Position numbers and translations under genes: made by a program. 41,668 bases of DNA. Source: Chara braunii. Taxonomy: Eukaryota > Streptophyta > Charophyceae > Charales > Characeae. Positions 1 to 11,954 of the stretch are shown here, one piece after another. The notes beneath the pieces were generated by a model, which ran no database searches, was not told the origin of the DNA, and was given only the letters and a program-made list of their open reading frames with translations. The stretch lies in contig BFEA01000389.1 of assembly GCA_003427395.1 (NCBI GenBank), positions 1,138,744 through 1,180,411 of the forward strand, given 5' to 3'. Numbering within the stretch: position 1 is the stretch's first letter; each line of letters opens with the position of its first letter.

Positions 1-56
<56 letters not shown>
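1..56. repeat. (GA)n microsatellite at window edge
   Basis: Uninterrupted GA dinucleotide tract running into the left edge of the window. The right edge also lies in a dinucleotide tract, so both edges probably coincide with sequence that breaks assemblies. Confidence 0.97.
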
Positions 57-57
<1 letters not shown>

Positions 58-132
58 CATGTTGGGATGGTGTCTCTTCTCCCCTCATCTGTGTAATTTT
101 GACAATTGGCGCCAGCAATCTTTTGTTTGTGG

Positions 133-408
133 CTAACTCGGATTTTCTTTCTTTTGGGTACCTGATGAGTGATCTGATTTTTTTTCCTTTCCGACGAGCT
201 TGTCGAGTTGAGTATGATAATCGTCTGTGTCCAATTTCGGCGCGTTTTGGGCCAAAACGGTGTGAATGAATGGTCGAGTTGGCTGGAGTGTTGTGATGCA
301 TGCACTCTTGTCGATTTCCCATTCTTCTCCTTCTTTTGCAATATACACTAGAAAGTCGTCTAACTGACCATGTGCCCGCCCCCAACCTCTGAATTTCGAC
401 CAATGCAT
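133..408 (-). CDS. hypothetical 91-aa ORF, doubtful
   Basis: Short open frame beginning MHWSKFRGWG and ending in a charged, lysine-rich tail. No domain is recognised. Its composition (mixed charged and aromatic residues, not a repeat shadow) is slightly more protein-like than other ORFs in the first 11 kb, so it may be a fragment of a transposon protein. No neighbour supports it and there is no paralogue in the window. Chance ORF is a fair alternative. Confidence 0.2.
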   Translation of the reverse strand: MHWSKFRGWGRAHGQLDDFLVYIAKEGEEWEIDKSACITTLQPTRPFIHTVLAQNAPKLDTDDYHTQLDKLVGKEKKSDHSSGTQKKENPS

Positions 409-1297
409 GGATGACGAGCCTTAGAGGAAATACGTATTTTGGTCCGTTTGAACTGGCAATCAGAATGATCGATCGACCGTTGGTTGCGCGATCTTTGCCG
501 ACTATACGCCCATGTAACAACATATGGGTGTTTTGAAGGGAAAGTACACGGGCATGTTAGATGTATAAATGTATTCCCTTAGGCACACCCGACCGAACCC
601 ATTCTCGGATAATAACCCACAGGCCTTGTGCACACATGTGTAAGCTCGACTCCGAGGGCCGCCATTTACACGCGTGTCTGCAAAACCTGCCTACGACTCC
701 CCTCCCGAATGACAAGGGATCTGCTAGACCTACAGTATGAATGCTGAAACTCCTTTTCATGTTACCGATCAGGAGTGTTTGAGAGACCGGGAATTCATAG
801 AATATTGGGAGCCCACGCACTTCTCTACACGCCCCAGAGCCAAACTCCCGGAATTTCCCTATCGAACAGGGCGCGAGCGCGTTTGTCAGTGAGACATCGG
901 GCGAGCCTTAAATGACATTCCCTACCTGCGCTTGCCATCTTGCATAGATACCCCTAGAGCTTACCATAGAAGATCTCAGTTCCGACCTGAGACTTCGCCC
1001 CCATTTTCCTAAAATCCTTGGCACACCCCTTTTCGCACTTCCGGGCCCCCATCCCACTCCGATCAGGAAGTCGCACAGGGCATGAGGTTGGGCGTCACAC
1101 AGAGACATTCGGACCCGCCTTCGCACCCGGGGATGCCCGCTGCCGCCGCCTGGCAGAGCATCCCCGCCCCCACGCCCGGCCGACCTGGCCCCCGCTTGGG
1201 GTGGTTGTGACCCCGGGCGCGGGGCCCCGACTGGGGCCTTTTTCTGCAACAAGCAAAACATGCCAGGGGCAGCGGGGCGGACGCACACACCCCTTGT
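409..1297. other. no gene seen; GC-rich from about 1020
   Basis: Overlapping ORFs occur on both strands but none has a recognisable domain. The part from about 1020 to 1290 is very GC-rich, which favours long chance ORFs. Confidence 0.6.
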
Positions 1298-1347
1298 TTT
1301 TTTTTGTTGGGTTTTCTTTTTTTTGGGTTTTTTTTTTTTGGGTTTTT

Positions 1348-1394
<47 letters not shown>
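1298..1394. repeat. poly-T / poly-G low-complexity tract
   Basis: Runs of T separated by GGG, followed by an uninterrupted run of 37 G (1358-1394). ORFs across it read as polyglycine/polyphenylalanine or polyproline/polylysine and are artefacts. The G run could form quadruplex DNA and its length is unreliable in sequencing. Confidence 0.95.
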
Positions 1395-1396
<2 letters not shown>

Positions 1397-1686
1397 TCAT
1401 TTTCTTCCTTTCCTTTTCTCCTTTCTGACTTCTTCAAAAAGGGGGGGGTTCAGGAGCCGGGGTCGGGGGTGCCCACCCCTGGACCCCCGCACCATGGCTG
1501 GGGCCCCGCGGGCGGGGATCGACAACCCTGCCTGGTACAACGGGTGGGCGGTACGGGCCAGGGGTCAGCTTCTAGCATAAGACATAGCTTCTTCCATGGG
1601 CCAGTTGCTTTGTTTCCCCTCCGGTCCCCTCCCCCTACGAACATCAGCAGTCTCTGCTCAATGCTACTCGGGGGGTCACCCGTCAT

Positions 1687-1953
1687 GTCAGCTGTGAGTT
1701 TCTAATGTGCAAAAAAAAGCAAATGCCAGCAAAGAAAATAGTTGTCGAGTTCGAATATGAAACGAAAGTAGGCCGGTTGTCATAATTGCATGGGCCGACC
1801 GTTGTCTGTGGTGTCACGGGGAATGCGTTGATGTCAACTTTGAGTTTCTAATACACGAAAAAAAAAGCATGCTCCACCAAAGAAAACAGGCGCCACTTTG
1901 GAATATGCAATGAAAGTGTCGGTCTCAGGCCATTTGTCACAATTGCATGGAGC
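1687..1953. repeat. diverged tandem repeat, about 146 bp x 2
   Basis: The two halves share, in the same order, GAGTTTCTAAT, an A-rich run, AAGAAAA, an ATATG..A motif and ATAATTGCATGG/ACAATTGCATGG. The spacing is about 146 bp. No coding potential is seen. Confidence 0.6.
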
Positions 1954-2280
1954 AGCAGTGGTGTCAGACCTGGAAGGAAAAAATAAATAAAGGTGGTGTC
2001 AGACATGGAAAGGGAAAAAAACAACAAAGGGCCTCGCCACACCAATGTTTATATGTCAGGAACTTCTCGACATTCCTTCTTTCGACAAAAAAACCCTCTT
2101 TGCCACACATCATGTTGAAGCGGAGAACTCACTAGTCCTATGCGAGGGAGGGGGCTGAGATCTTGATCAGCCGCTAGCAGCGATACTGGAGATCAGGGTG
2201 TGCTGTGTGAGCAGACCCTCACCAGTGTAGAGCATCCCCTTGATCAGGGTGGTCTTCAACCCGTGCCGGCTCGACCCGAC

Positions 2281-2530
2281 CTTCAGCACCTTCGAAACCT
2301 GGAGGAGGGAGGGAGGCAAACCGTTCACTTGCTTCCTTCAATCCTCGGAAACCCAACAATCGCTCCCCAAACTGATCCTACCCCCACTGAAACCTGGCCT
2401 TCAACTCCATCGAAATGTGGTTGGAGGGGGGGGATCATTCCCTTGCATCCCTCAATCCTCGGAAACCCGAGACGCGCCCCCAAAACTCATCCTACCCCCG
2501 CTGAAACTTAGCCTTCAACTCTGTTGAAAC
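2281..2530. repeat. tandem repeat, about 125 bp x 2
   Basis: Two copies share CAATCCTCGGAAACCC, ACTCATCCTACCCCC or a one-base variant, CTGAAACxT and GCCTTCAACTC, each followed by a G-rich run. The short ORFs across it carry the repeat in translation and have no other support. Confidence 0.7.
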
Positions 2531-2986
2531 GTGAGGGGGGGGGAGGGGGCAAATAGTTGCTTTCGTCCGTTCCAGCCGCCTGCGCCACTTGGCACAATGG
2601 TAAACACGCTGCCCCGTACTGTCTTCGTCCGCCGCCTGCCCGGGTTTAAAAAACCCGCCCGCTGCAAAATGCGTGATTGCCGTCACGCGGAATTTTCCCG
2701 CTGCCGACATCCGACGGTGCCGCCAGTGGGACTGCCGGATCTTGAAAACAAAGAGCTTTGGCCCTTTTGCACACGCAGAAAAATGAAACGGTGTGCAGCC
2801 GGTACTGCCGCCCGCAATGATGGCAGTTGGCTGTCTTTGCACCTATGAGATGCTGCAGCTCCGTAGCGCCAGTAATAATGGCGGGTGGATCTTCTACAGT
2901 ACTTTCCCGAAGGGGAAAGTACTGCGCCGTCCGCTACGAGACAGCGGGATCACCAGGGTGGGAGGTCGGAATCAAGGATCAATCCC

Positions 2987-3560
2987 GCTCTGATACCAAT
3001 GTGGCGGACCCACCAGGTGTGGTACTCCGCCTGGGATAGAGATGGAGATGGAGGATGAGGGTGGTGCAAGATGACACAGCGCAGCTCCCACGCAAGACTC
3101 CAACGCACGTACTCCAAACTGTGTGAAGGGATAATCGGTAGAAAGCGCCCACGCCTAAACCATTTCGGTTTTGGGTGCCCGAAACTCAGCCGCTTGGTAC
3201 TACGGGCCCAATCACTTCCATGTGGGGTACTACAGGCCCACACGTAGCTCCAAGAGCCCTACCGGATCATGAATCTGGCGCATAACAGCGCCAGATTCAT
3301 TTTGATGTAAAAGAGGCCGACGGTGGTACTCCTGAAGTATCGAATGAGGCCCACGTACAGGATTTTGAAATGGAAGGGCCCTACTGGTTCATGAATCTGG
3401 TGCAAAAAGAGCGCCAAATTCTTGAACCGGTAAGAACAGGCCCAGGGAGCTGTGGCCACGGCGCGAAGGCGCCTTTCACCCAGGCTGAAGACGGTTTGGG
3501 CCGGTAGTACCAAACGACCGGCTTTCAGTCCCAAAACCGGAAAGGTTTTGGCGTGGGCTC
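2987..3560 (-). mobile_element. LTR retrotransposon edge: primer-binding site plus LTR start
   Basis: On the minus strand positions 2998-2987 read TGGTATCAGAGC, the standard plant retrotransposon primer-binding site complementary to the 3' end of initiator tRNA-Met. The adjoining sequence on the plus strand begins TGTGGCGGACC at 3000, as expected for the inner end of a 5' LTR (TG...CA) of an element oriented leftward. The outer LTR end was not located and no gag or pol ORF follows on the left, so this is a truncated or decayed copy. The right coordinate is a guess. Confidence 0.45.
3235..3430. repeat. tandem repeat with perfect hairpin
   Basis: ATGAATCTGGCGC (3269-3281), a 6-nt loop and GCGCCAGATTCAT (3288-3300) form a perfect 13-bp stem. 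A diverged second copy (CATGAATCTGGTGC ... GCGCCAAATTC) lies about 120 bp downstream, each preceded by CCCTAC. Both lie in the candidate LTR. Confidence 0.7.
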
Positions 3561-3626
3561 TTTCTACCAATCATCTCCTGTGTGAATATAGAATGATCCA
3601 AGTACAGACTCTGGCTGGGGTATACC

Positions 3627-3700
3627 GCAGCGGACTGACTGGACTGGACTGGACTGGCTGGTACCCACAGAGGTACCGTCCTGGACTGGACTACCCCAAA
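3627..3700. repeat. (GGACT)n short tandem repeat
   Basis: Several adjacent GGACT pentamers, with a second small cluster at about 3680-3692. No gene. Confidence 0.8.
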
Positions 3701-3719
3701 TACAACACAGGCATGTGAC

Positions 3720-4996
3720 AGCAGGCCAAGGGGCTTGTCTCACAGGCCAACCATAGCTCCGCTACACAGGTGGTACGCCTATGAGCTGTCCAATTACAAC
3801 CCTGAATTCGGGTCCAGACGGAGAACAAATGGAAAACTTCAAAGAAAAGAATGAATGAGCTACAATACTTCTTGGCTAGCGTGGCAGTGTCTTCTTGGCC
3901 ATCACAAGACATTTGTGTCCATCAGTGAATTCACTTTTATTTGCCCCGTGCATGCCGATTCCAAACAAAATAGGTCAGCAACATACCTGTACTTCTGTGC
4001 GGGCGGTCACTGACAGTCTGACACAGACGGCAAAAATAAGTGAAGCTCCTGATGCAGCAAGTGGCAGTCTGGCACGGACACTGGCACCCACCTTCTTTTG
4101 CTCTGTGCTCAGTCTACAGTTTCGTTCTGCCACGCAGGAGCCACTTCCAAATGCAAAATCTTTTATTTTCCTGTTTGTCTTTTTTCTTCTCTTTTGCAAA
4201 ATCAAATCTGAGTCAAGATCAGGGACACATTTTAGGTCTCCAAGACGATGCAAAGATAAGATAGTCGTCAATGATCCCCACAAACATTAATGATAACAGT
4301 CAATTTGTGCCCAATTCCCATTTCAGTTTTGAGTTGTTTCCATTCCAAAGTCAGCAATCCAACTTTTCCTCGTCACGGTCTCATTAGCTAAGGACCTGCC
4401 AAATGCACGTACCTTAGCGCCTTTGAGGTTAGGTAGACCTTAACACTACTGTTGTATGGAAGAAAGAACATAACCAAGCCTCTGTGGGCCTCTGTGGGCC
4501 ACTTGTCGACCTCTTGTCTCCCGGCCAGTTTCAGAACGTCTGTCGGCCCGATTGGCGGATGGCTTGTGAAAGTGCACCATAGCAGTGGAGGATGGGAATC
4601 TCATGGCGTACTCACAGTAGTACTATCTTGAATATGTCTGACCACAATTGAGATCCTACCGGGCAATTGTATCCGGAGATAAGCAAAAAGCCCTGTGGTG
4701 CGAGTATGCTGTGAAATGGGGGGGGGGAATCGATTTTAGCACTGCAGTGGCGTGCTTCACGCGCATCCGCTTCGGGTCGGAGTCACTGCCGGGCGTGTGG
4801 CTGAGTTCCTCTAGAGGTAGTGTACTTGAAGCCATGTCTACAGTCTTCCCCCGAACAAAACGTGTGTGCGTTATTTTCGAATAATACGGATGGGGTGTGT
4901 TGTATTCATATACAACACACGCGCGTTATGCTACAAATATAGGGTATCAACTTTCGAAAATGCTCCTCCTCCCGCCCAAAAAATAAAAAAAGTATG
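3720..4996. other. no gene supported
   Basis: Only short overlapping ORFs on both strands, none with a domain, paralogue or consistent codon pattern. A small exact duplication of GCCTCTGTGG lies near 4480-4500. Confidence 0.55.
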
Positions 4997-4998
4997 TG

Positions 4999-5065
<67 letters not shown>
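4997..5065. repeat. (CA)n-(GA)n compound microsatellite
   Basis: A short CA run passes directly into a GA tract. ORFs encoding Arg-Glu or Leu-Ser repeats across it are artefacts. Confidence 0.97.
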
Positions 5066-5067
<2 letters not shown>

Positions 5068-5100
5068 CCTGTCTTCCCGCACACAGGACCTTCAGGTAAG

Positions 5101-5103
<3 letters not shown>

Positions 5104-5191
<88 letters not shown>

Positions 5192-5192
5192 N

Positions 5193-5282
<90 letters not shown>

Positions 5283-5286
5283 GAGG
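5104..5286. repeat. (GA)n microsatellite with one N
   Basis: Long GA tract with an N at 5192 and one interruption near 5272. The N suggests that tract length was not resolved in assembly. Confidence 0.97.
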
Positions 5287-6486
5287 GCGGAATACTGCAG
5301 GGCCTGCACCTGGAAAACATGTGTTCTATTTAACATAACACCCATCTGTTCGAATAGAACAAACGTGCGTACTGTTTGAACAGAACATACATGAGTACTA
5401 TTTCAACGTGTGGACTAATTGGATTTCTGGGGGCGACTATGAGAAATCGACTTTTTCAGGGAAAGTTGAATAGTACATACGTGCTTAGGTGGGAGCATAG
5501 GCTCCGGACTGTGGTCTCCCCCTATGACAGCTATGTTTTTTGTCTCGAGAGCATGAACCGAGCCGCAAGAGCTGAAGGTTTGTAGTTTCGGTGGTGCCGC
5601 CACTGCGGACGTTTTATAAATTTAAACCTCGCTGGGCTGGATTCAAATATCTCAGCAGGAAAGATTTGTCTACTCCTGTCGTCACGAGACGTGGGCAATG
5701 GTTGACTTTGGCGAGTCGCCTGGGATATGTTTTTTTCTCGTTTTGTGATTTCTTTTTTGGAACAAGTTGATCATGACTCTCAAGCCAAACACTGCTGAGA
5801 AATACTGTTCCGTGTGAGCTTTCATTTTCCTTCTTCTTTTGGACCAATTGCAGAGAGAAATGTGTTGCTTCAGAGATCATGCCCATATTCCATGTCATCC
5901 TCCAGTCTGAGACGAAAGAACCGGGGGCACGTCCCACTTGCCTTCATTCTGTACCCTCGAGTTCAGAGACCAGTGGCCACACACACGATCTGAGTGTACA
6001 AGTACTGCTCAATTAAAAATAGAAAGAAAACTTGCTCCCCCTGGCCGCCACAGAGCATGAAGCTGACCGGCATTGCCGGTCTGAAACAAGTCGAAAACGC
6101 CTCGAGTTAGGTCGTGCTAATTTATCCCCAGGAACGTAACAGGATTTGGGCCGAAAAGAGCTGTTGGGGCCAAAAGGGACGAGCCTGTTGTGACTCGCTC
6201 AGGGCCACCCCGTCCGAGCACATGACTGCAGGATCGCGGCAGACCTCAAACTTCGGTGACTGCTACGAGCGAATGACGTTGTATAAAAGCGAACGGAACT
6301 GCCTAGGTTGGGCATAGACTAGACAAGCGTACTTAGATCACGCACACACTCGCAATTTGTGCTCTCGTTGCTTGCACACGAATAGCAGAGACGTTGAGGA
6401 GTGGGGCTTTCAACGGAGGAGCTGCCAGGTGTGCCTCACGCCTGCCTTTGTGCCTTCCAAGGATCCCGCTTGTCAGTCTGCCCCTG
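5287..6486. other. no gene supported; small repeats
   Basis: Near-duplicate motifs around GAACAGAACATAC/GAATAGAACAAACG appear at 5345-5405. Short ORFs have no recognisable content. Confidence 0.5.
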
Positions 6487-7060
6487 AAACCTATCGGGTT
6501 AGCTCCTACTACGACAAAGGTAGGAGCACCGCTAATACTTGAGGTGTAGGAGGGGCGCCCCACCAGCCCCTTTTAGGCATCCTCCCTTCGCGCTCCGTGG
6601 TCGGAGGTAATGAGAATAGAACCCTATGTCTGCTTTTCGCTTTCCCATCTCCGAACCTACAGGGCTAGATCCTACGATGGTATAGGTAGGAGCGTCATTC
6701 CTATAAGAAGGGCATATGCTGGGTAGCTCACCAGCGTCTCTGAGGCACTTTTTTCTTCACACACTGTTTTTTCCGCGCCATCCAAGGTAGGTGTCTGACT
6801 TCGTGGAAAGGTACAGCACACATGCATGTCATAGTCATGGGATTAGCCTTATCAAGGTTCTGATAGGGTATGTTTTCACCCGCAGTTTTTGCCGGACAAA
6901 TTCCTAACTTGAGCCTTTAGGTTTCCCCATTATCACGCCTCCTTCGAGCCATGTCTGACGTGGTTGTCTTCAAACTTCAAGCTCCTAATTGGGCGGCCGA
7001 TACCCCTTTTTCTTTAGTTTGTCACGCATTGTCCTGTCGGTAGGAGCGACGGGGAATGAT
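6487..7060. repeat. dispersed GGTAGGAGC repeats with hairpin
   Basis: GCTCCTAC (6502-6509) and GTAGGAGC (6520-6527) form an 8-bp stem. A diverged copy follows at about 6667-6695 and a third GTAGGAGCG near 7040. It resembles degenerate non-autonomous transposon sequence, but no boundaries were found. Confidence 0.4.
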
Positions 7061-8327
7061 TGGTCCGGTCGTGCCTATTTCCACAGCTCCTTCTCATATT
7101 ATTGGACAGTCGCTTAGCCTAGTTGAATGGCATGGCGCGCACGCACACCGTAGGAGGGGGTTTAAGTCCTACACGTGTTACGATAGGGTAGGTTCTCTTC
7201 GATAATCTTTTCTGATAGGCCTTTAACTCGAGCCCCCTTACATTTCCTTTTTCCTATGTCGCAGCCACGCCACTTCTAACGTCGATCTTTTCGTTCGATG
7301 GACCCTGAATCGCGTGGCCGATACAACCTTTTGTTTAGGTCGTCGTGTGACGCTTCGATGGTGGGGACGGAGGGGAATGGTAGCCCCATACGTCCCCGTC
7401 ATCGCGACTTCCTTCCTTCGGTGGTTCCTGCTGCGGTATGCCTTCGTAGCGTCAACTGCCCTTTCGAAAGTCACTTGGGTGCCCAACTCTAGAGTTCAAG
7501 TAACAGATTTAGAAACAAAAAGGCGCGACGTCAATACCCGATAAAAAAAAAAAAGGAAACGTGTATACACGGCTAGGATACCCATGCCGGATTATCTTCG
7601 GTCTGTCCTTCTCTCGCTCACCGGCGCCTTGTCAGTTTATTTGATAGAACGGTGAGCCTGTAAGGGTTTCTGCCCCGACACCGTTCAATGAAAAAGGTGA
7701 CATGATGCTTATTATTGAACAACTTCAAAAATTTGTATCTTTCACCATCTCTCGCCCTCTCACTACTTAGTCAAGTTGTATCGTTCTAGTTCAATTTGTT
7801 GTTTGTGAATGCAGATGCTGAGTACTTTTTTTCTTGGAATGTTGTCCTTAGTGATCCTTCTGTCGTAACCTTTCGGGTATGCAAGGTTACGGGGGTCGGG
7901 GACCTTGGGTTATTTTTTCGAATGTTCGGGTGTTCGCAGTCTTGTCGTGGTCTGGACCTCACGGTGTTCGGGCCCAGGCTGCCCCACAAAAAAAAAAAAA
8001 AAAAAAAAAAAATCACAAAAACTCAGGAAAGCAAATATGTTGTGTAGAACTGCAATAGAAACAACTTTTGGCCGTGGGACACATCAGTATTTCTCACGGA
8101 ACTGAAGATAAAAAAAAAATGAATCACACCAAGACATCCTTCCGTTTCAACCCATTTAGCCCCTTTCAAAAGAATTTATACCCCCCTTGCTCCCCTGTTA
8201 AACCAGCACTACCACCACCGGCCTAAATTCGTTTTTCCCGGCCTTACAGACCGGGTTCTTAGAGGGGGCGGCAATTGGTAGGCGCATGTGGGTTCGGTCC
8301 TAAAATTTTCAAGCGTGAACTTCGACG
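7061..8327. other. no gene supported; poly-A tract at 7987-8012
   Basis: Short ORFs on both strands without recognisable features. A pure A run at about 7987-8012 could be a retroposon tail, but no body or target-site duplication was defined. Confidence 0.5.
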
Positions 8328-9291
8328 ATTTTTCACGCTCAGAATAATTGGCGAAGCAATCTGACATTTGAGATCCTGCAGATTTCGTTGTGATCTCTTA
8401 AGAAACAATATGAAAAAAAAAAAAAAAAAAACTTTAGACCATGAAATAAATTCTGAGCCGTTTCGTCGCATTTTCCATTTTTGCCACTCCAGAACGTCTT
8501 TGCCAACGGAAAAGTAACCCAACTTTTGTGATTTTTTACGCTAAAAAGCATGACTCAACAACTCTGAAAATTCGATAGTCCATAGATTTTGTCGTGATAT
8601 TTATAGGAATTTGTTTTTTTTTTTTAAATTATTTTAGCAGCAAAATAAACTGCGGGGGAAATTCAACTTAATTTTAAATTTTGCCACGCTGCCAGTTCCC
8701 CCCACTGTGCTATCGGTAGCCCTCATGGATCTTTGCTAAAGGCCCCGCTAATTTTAGACGACGAGGGAAGTGGTGGTTTAAAGCCAACATTCAAAAAATG
8801 AAAAGACCCCGGGTTTTGGTTCCTCTGTAAGAAGGCAAAAAAAAACCACCACGATTTTTTTATTATAAATATTAGTTTTTACCTACGTCAGGGTATCCCC
8901 AGCGTCAGACCCCCAAGGGCATCATGCCAAGTGACCGGTCGGTCCAAACCAGCCGGTCATGAAAATCTTCCTAGGAATAAGGTACATACATTTAAATTTT
9001 GAAGGTATTTTATTGAGCCAAAAAAAAAAAAAAAGTCACCAAAATAAAAAAGTGCTCGTTCATTCACTAATTTGTTTTTTTTTTCCTCTCACTTTTTTTG
9101 CACTTTATTTCGGGGGCCTAAACAATTGTCTGTTTTATTATTAAAAATAATAATAATTAACGAGTTTAGGATCACATAACATACAGATCTATAAAATTTC
9201 CGGGCATTTTACCAAGCCAAGAAAAAAAAAGGCCAAAGATAGCGGTGTAAAACACGTGTCTACCCATTCAATGATTTTAATTTTTTTATCA
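8328..9291. repeat. AT-rich diverged repeats, about 200 bp spacing
   Basis: GATTTTTCACGCT (8328) followed by TTTCGTTGTGAT recurs as GATTTTTTACGCT (8529) followed by TTTTGTCGTGAT about 201 bp further on. A looser pair follows at about 8955 and 9170. Similar about 204-bp spacing is seen within the next element. No coding potential. Confidence 0.45.
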
Positions 9292-9297
9292 TTTTAA

Positions 9298-10065
9298 TCA
9301 GGGTAACCGGCGTTCGGGATGGGCCGAACTCCCGAACCCGAACGCCCGAACGTATGGGACCCCTTGGGGATGCGTTCGGCCGTTCGGGCCGAACGCGGAC
9401 CAAAAAAAAAAAAAAAAAAACAATTCATCAAAAACATCTGAAAAAACGATATGTTATGGAGAAAAATAAATTTAACAAGATTTGCCAGAGCATTACATCC
9501 GAATTCCTTACCAAATTGGAAATAAAAATAAAATATTGAAAATAATACTAATAATAAAAATAAATACAAATAAAAAGATAATTAAATTTAGTGAATGCGA
9601 GAGCATGTTTTCGACACCGTCATCTTAGGCGATTTTTAATTTGTTTTTCGTACAGCTAAATGCCCTGAAAATTTACAGATGTGTACTTCACATCATACAA
9701 AACCCACTACAAAAGTTAAAAAAAATAATAAAATTGTTTAAACCCCAAACTAAAGTGAAAAACAAAAGTAAAAAGTGAAAAACATTAAAACAATACGTGG
9801 GTGAGCAAATTTTGACACCGCCAACTTTGTCGATTTTTAATTCTTATTTGGCTCAGATAAATGACTTGAAATTTCACAGGCATGTACCTCACGTCATAAA
9901 GAACTCACAAAAAAAAATCAGAAAACAATAGTTATTTTTAGGCCTCGAAATATTTTTTGGCGGGAGCCAAACGCCATCGGGTTCGGACCCCGTACGGAAC
10001 CCCGAACGCTTGTACGTACGGAGGTTTGCCCGGGGACCTCCGTACATACGGGCTGGTGACCCTGA
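9298..10065. mobile_element. non-autonomous TIR element, 768 bp, CGAAC-rich ends
   Basis: The left end begins TCAGGGTAACCGGC and the right end, reverse-complemented, begins TCAGGGTCACCAGC, giving imperfect terminal inverted repeats. TTTTAA flanks both sides (9292-9297 and 10066-10071) and may be a target-site duplication, although the region is AT-rich. Inside the ends are GTTCGG/CCGAAC-rich blocks, and the interior is AT-rich with two diverged units about 204 bp apart (GACACCGTC at 9614, GACACCGCC at 9818). There is no transposase ORF, so it would need to be moved in trans. Superfamily not assigned. Confidence 0.6.
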
Positions 10066-10351
10066 TTTTAATTATATATTTTTTAATTATTTTTATTTCA
10101 AATTTCGTAAATTCTTTTCTTCTTTTTATTTTTCAGTGTGGTATGATGGACTTCGGATAAGATATTAAACTAATCATAACAGATACTTTACTTCATCTTA
10201 GTAAAAAGGTCGAGAAACGTATAAGTTTGGTAGAAATTTTTGATCTAACGCGAAGACCTGTGTAGCACACCGAACATGTTCGGAGATTTTCTCAATGTTC
10301 GAATGTGTTCGGGTGTTCGGCCGAACGCCTGCCGAACGTGTTCGACCGAAC

Positions 10352-10379
<28 letters not shown>

Positions 10380-10382
<3 letters not shown>

Positions 10383-10890
10383 GTTTTTTTATTTTTAACT
10401 TGAGTCTAGTTACGAAAGTTATCTGTATTATTATTTTTCATAACATTTTTTTTTTTTAGATTTTTTTTAGATTGATTTTTTTTTTTTAATGTTCGCGTTC
10501 GGAGGGTGTTGGTGCGCGTTCTCGTTCGGTCACGAACGAACAGGTTCGGTGACCGAACCGGAACATGATTCTACACAGACTAAGACATATTTTACTTAGT
10601 TTATATTCAGCATAATGTATTGTATTTTTCTAATTTCTAAATCGACTCTGGTTACGAATTTTAGCATCCCTCCCAGACAAAAGTTATCTGTATTATTATT
10701 TTTCATAAGATTTATTATTTTTTAGATTTTTTTTAGATTGATTTTTTTTTTTTTATGTTCGCGTTCGGAGGGTGTTGGTGCGCGTTCTCGTTCGGTCATG
10801 AACGTACGGGTTCGGTGACCGAACCGGAACACGATTCTACACAGACTAAGACATACTTTACTCAGTTTATATTCAGCATAACGTATTTTT
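10380..10890. repeat. direct duplication, about 265 bp x 2, with GTTCGGTGACCGAAC core
   Basis: AAGTTATCTGTATTATTATT starts at 10416 and again at 10681. Both copies continue through a T-rich stretch into GTTCGCGTTCGGAGGGTG, the palindrome GTTCGGTGACCGAAC, and GATTCTACACAGACTAAGAC. Similarity is high. GTTCGG/CCGAAC richness links it to the 9298-10065 element and to the block at 10270-10350. Confidence 0.8.
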
Positions 10891-11221
10891 TTTTTCTTAA
10901 TTAATACACATTTCGTAAAAAATGAACTTTTTGTCAAAAAGTGAACTATTTCGACTGCAAATAAACACTCAGTACATGGCCCAATAGGGCATCATGTGAC
11001 ATTTCAAATGGTCAGTATATGAGGTGTTGACATGACAAATGTTGCAGCGGGGCGTTTTGAGCCCTTCATACATGAATAGTCGTTATTAAATGCGAATTAA
11101 CACAGTGTAAAAAAGGGCAGGGGCTCTTTGTATGACACCTTGACAATGTTGTCCTGGCTTAGTGTTGCTGTGACAGACAGTACACGATTCAAAAGGGCAT
11201 CGTGTTGGGTATGTGGTGCCT
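10891..11221. other. no gene seen before the gap
   Basis: AT-rich sequence with no ORF of interest. Its last 65 bp reappear beyond the gap at 12347-12411. Confidence 0.6.
11157..11221. repeat. 65-bp direct repeat, copy 1 (copy 2 at 12347-12411)
   Basis: The sequence from CTTAGTGTTGCTGTGACAGA through GGTATGTGGTGCCT is identical at 12348-12411. Copy 1 ends exactly at the gap, so the gap probably hides a tandem unit of about 1.2 kb. Confidence 0.9.
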
Positions 11222-11891
11222 NNNNNNNNNNNNNNNNNNNNNNNNNNNNNNNNNNNNNNNNNNNNNNNNNNNNNNNNNNNNNNNNNNNNNNNNNNNNNNN
11301 NNNNNNNNNNNNNNNNNNNNNNNNNNNNNNNNNNNNNNNNNNNNNNNNNNNNNNNNNNNNNNNNNNNNNNNNNNNNNNNNNNNNNNNNNNNNNNNNNNNN
11401 NNNNNNNNNNNNNNNNNNNNNNNNNNNNNNNNNNNNNNNNNNNNNNNNNNNNNNNNNNNNNNNNNNNNNNNNNNNNNNNNNNNNNNNNNNNNNNNNNNNN
11501 NNNNNNNNNNNNNNNNNNNNNNNNNNNNNNNNNNNNNNNNNNNNNNNNNNNNNNNNNNNNNNNNNNNNNNNNNNNNNNNNNNNNNNNNNNNNNNNNNNNN
11601 NNNNNNNNNNNNNNNNNNNNNNNNNNNNNNNNNNNNNNNNNNNNNNNNNNNNNNNNNNNNNNNNNNNNNNNNNNNNNNNNNNNNNNNNNNNNNNNNNNNN
11701 NNNNNNNNNNNNNNNNNNNNNNNNNNNNNNNNNNNNNNNNNNNNNNNNNNNNNNNNNNNNNNNNNNNNNNNNNNNNNNNNNNNNNNNNNNNNNNNNNNNN
11801 NNNNNNNNNNNNNNNNNNNNNNNNNNNNNNNNNNNNNNNNNNNNNNNNNNNNNNNNNNNNNNNNNNNNNNNNNNNNNNNNNNNNNNNNNNN
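11222..11891. other. assembly gap (670 N)
   Basis: Run of N. ORFs spanning it are meaningless. It abuts a GA tract on the right. Confidence 1.

Positions 11892-11954
<63 letters not shown>

Noticed and set aside
1018-1705. Overlapping ORFs of 100-136 aa on both strands
   Set aside because: They depend on poly-G/poly-T runs and GC-rich sequence, and no domain is present in any frame.
4866-5379. ORFs of Arg-Glu or Leu-Ser repeats
   Set aside because: They are translations of (GA)n microsatellites.
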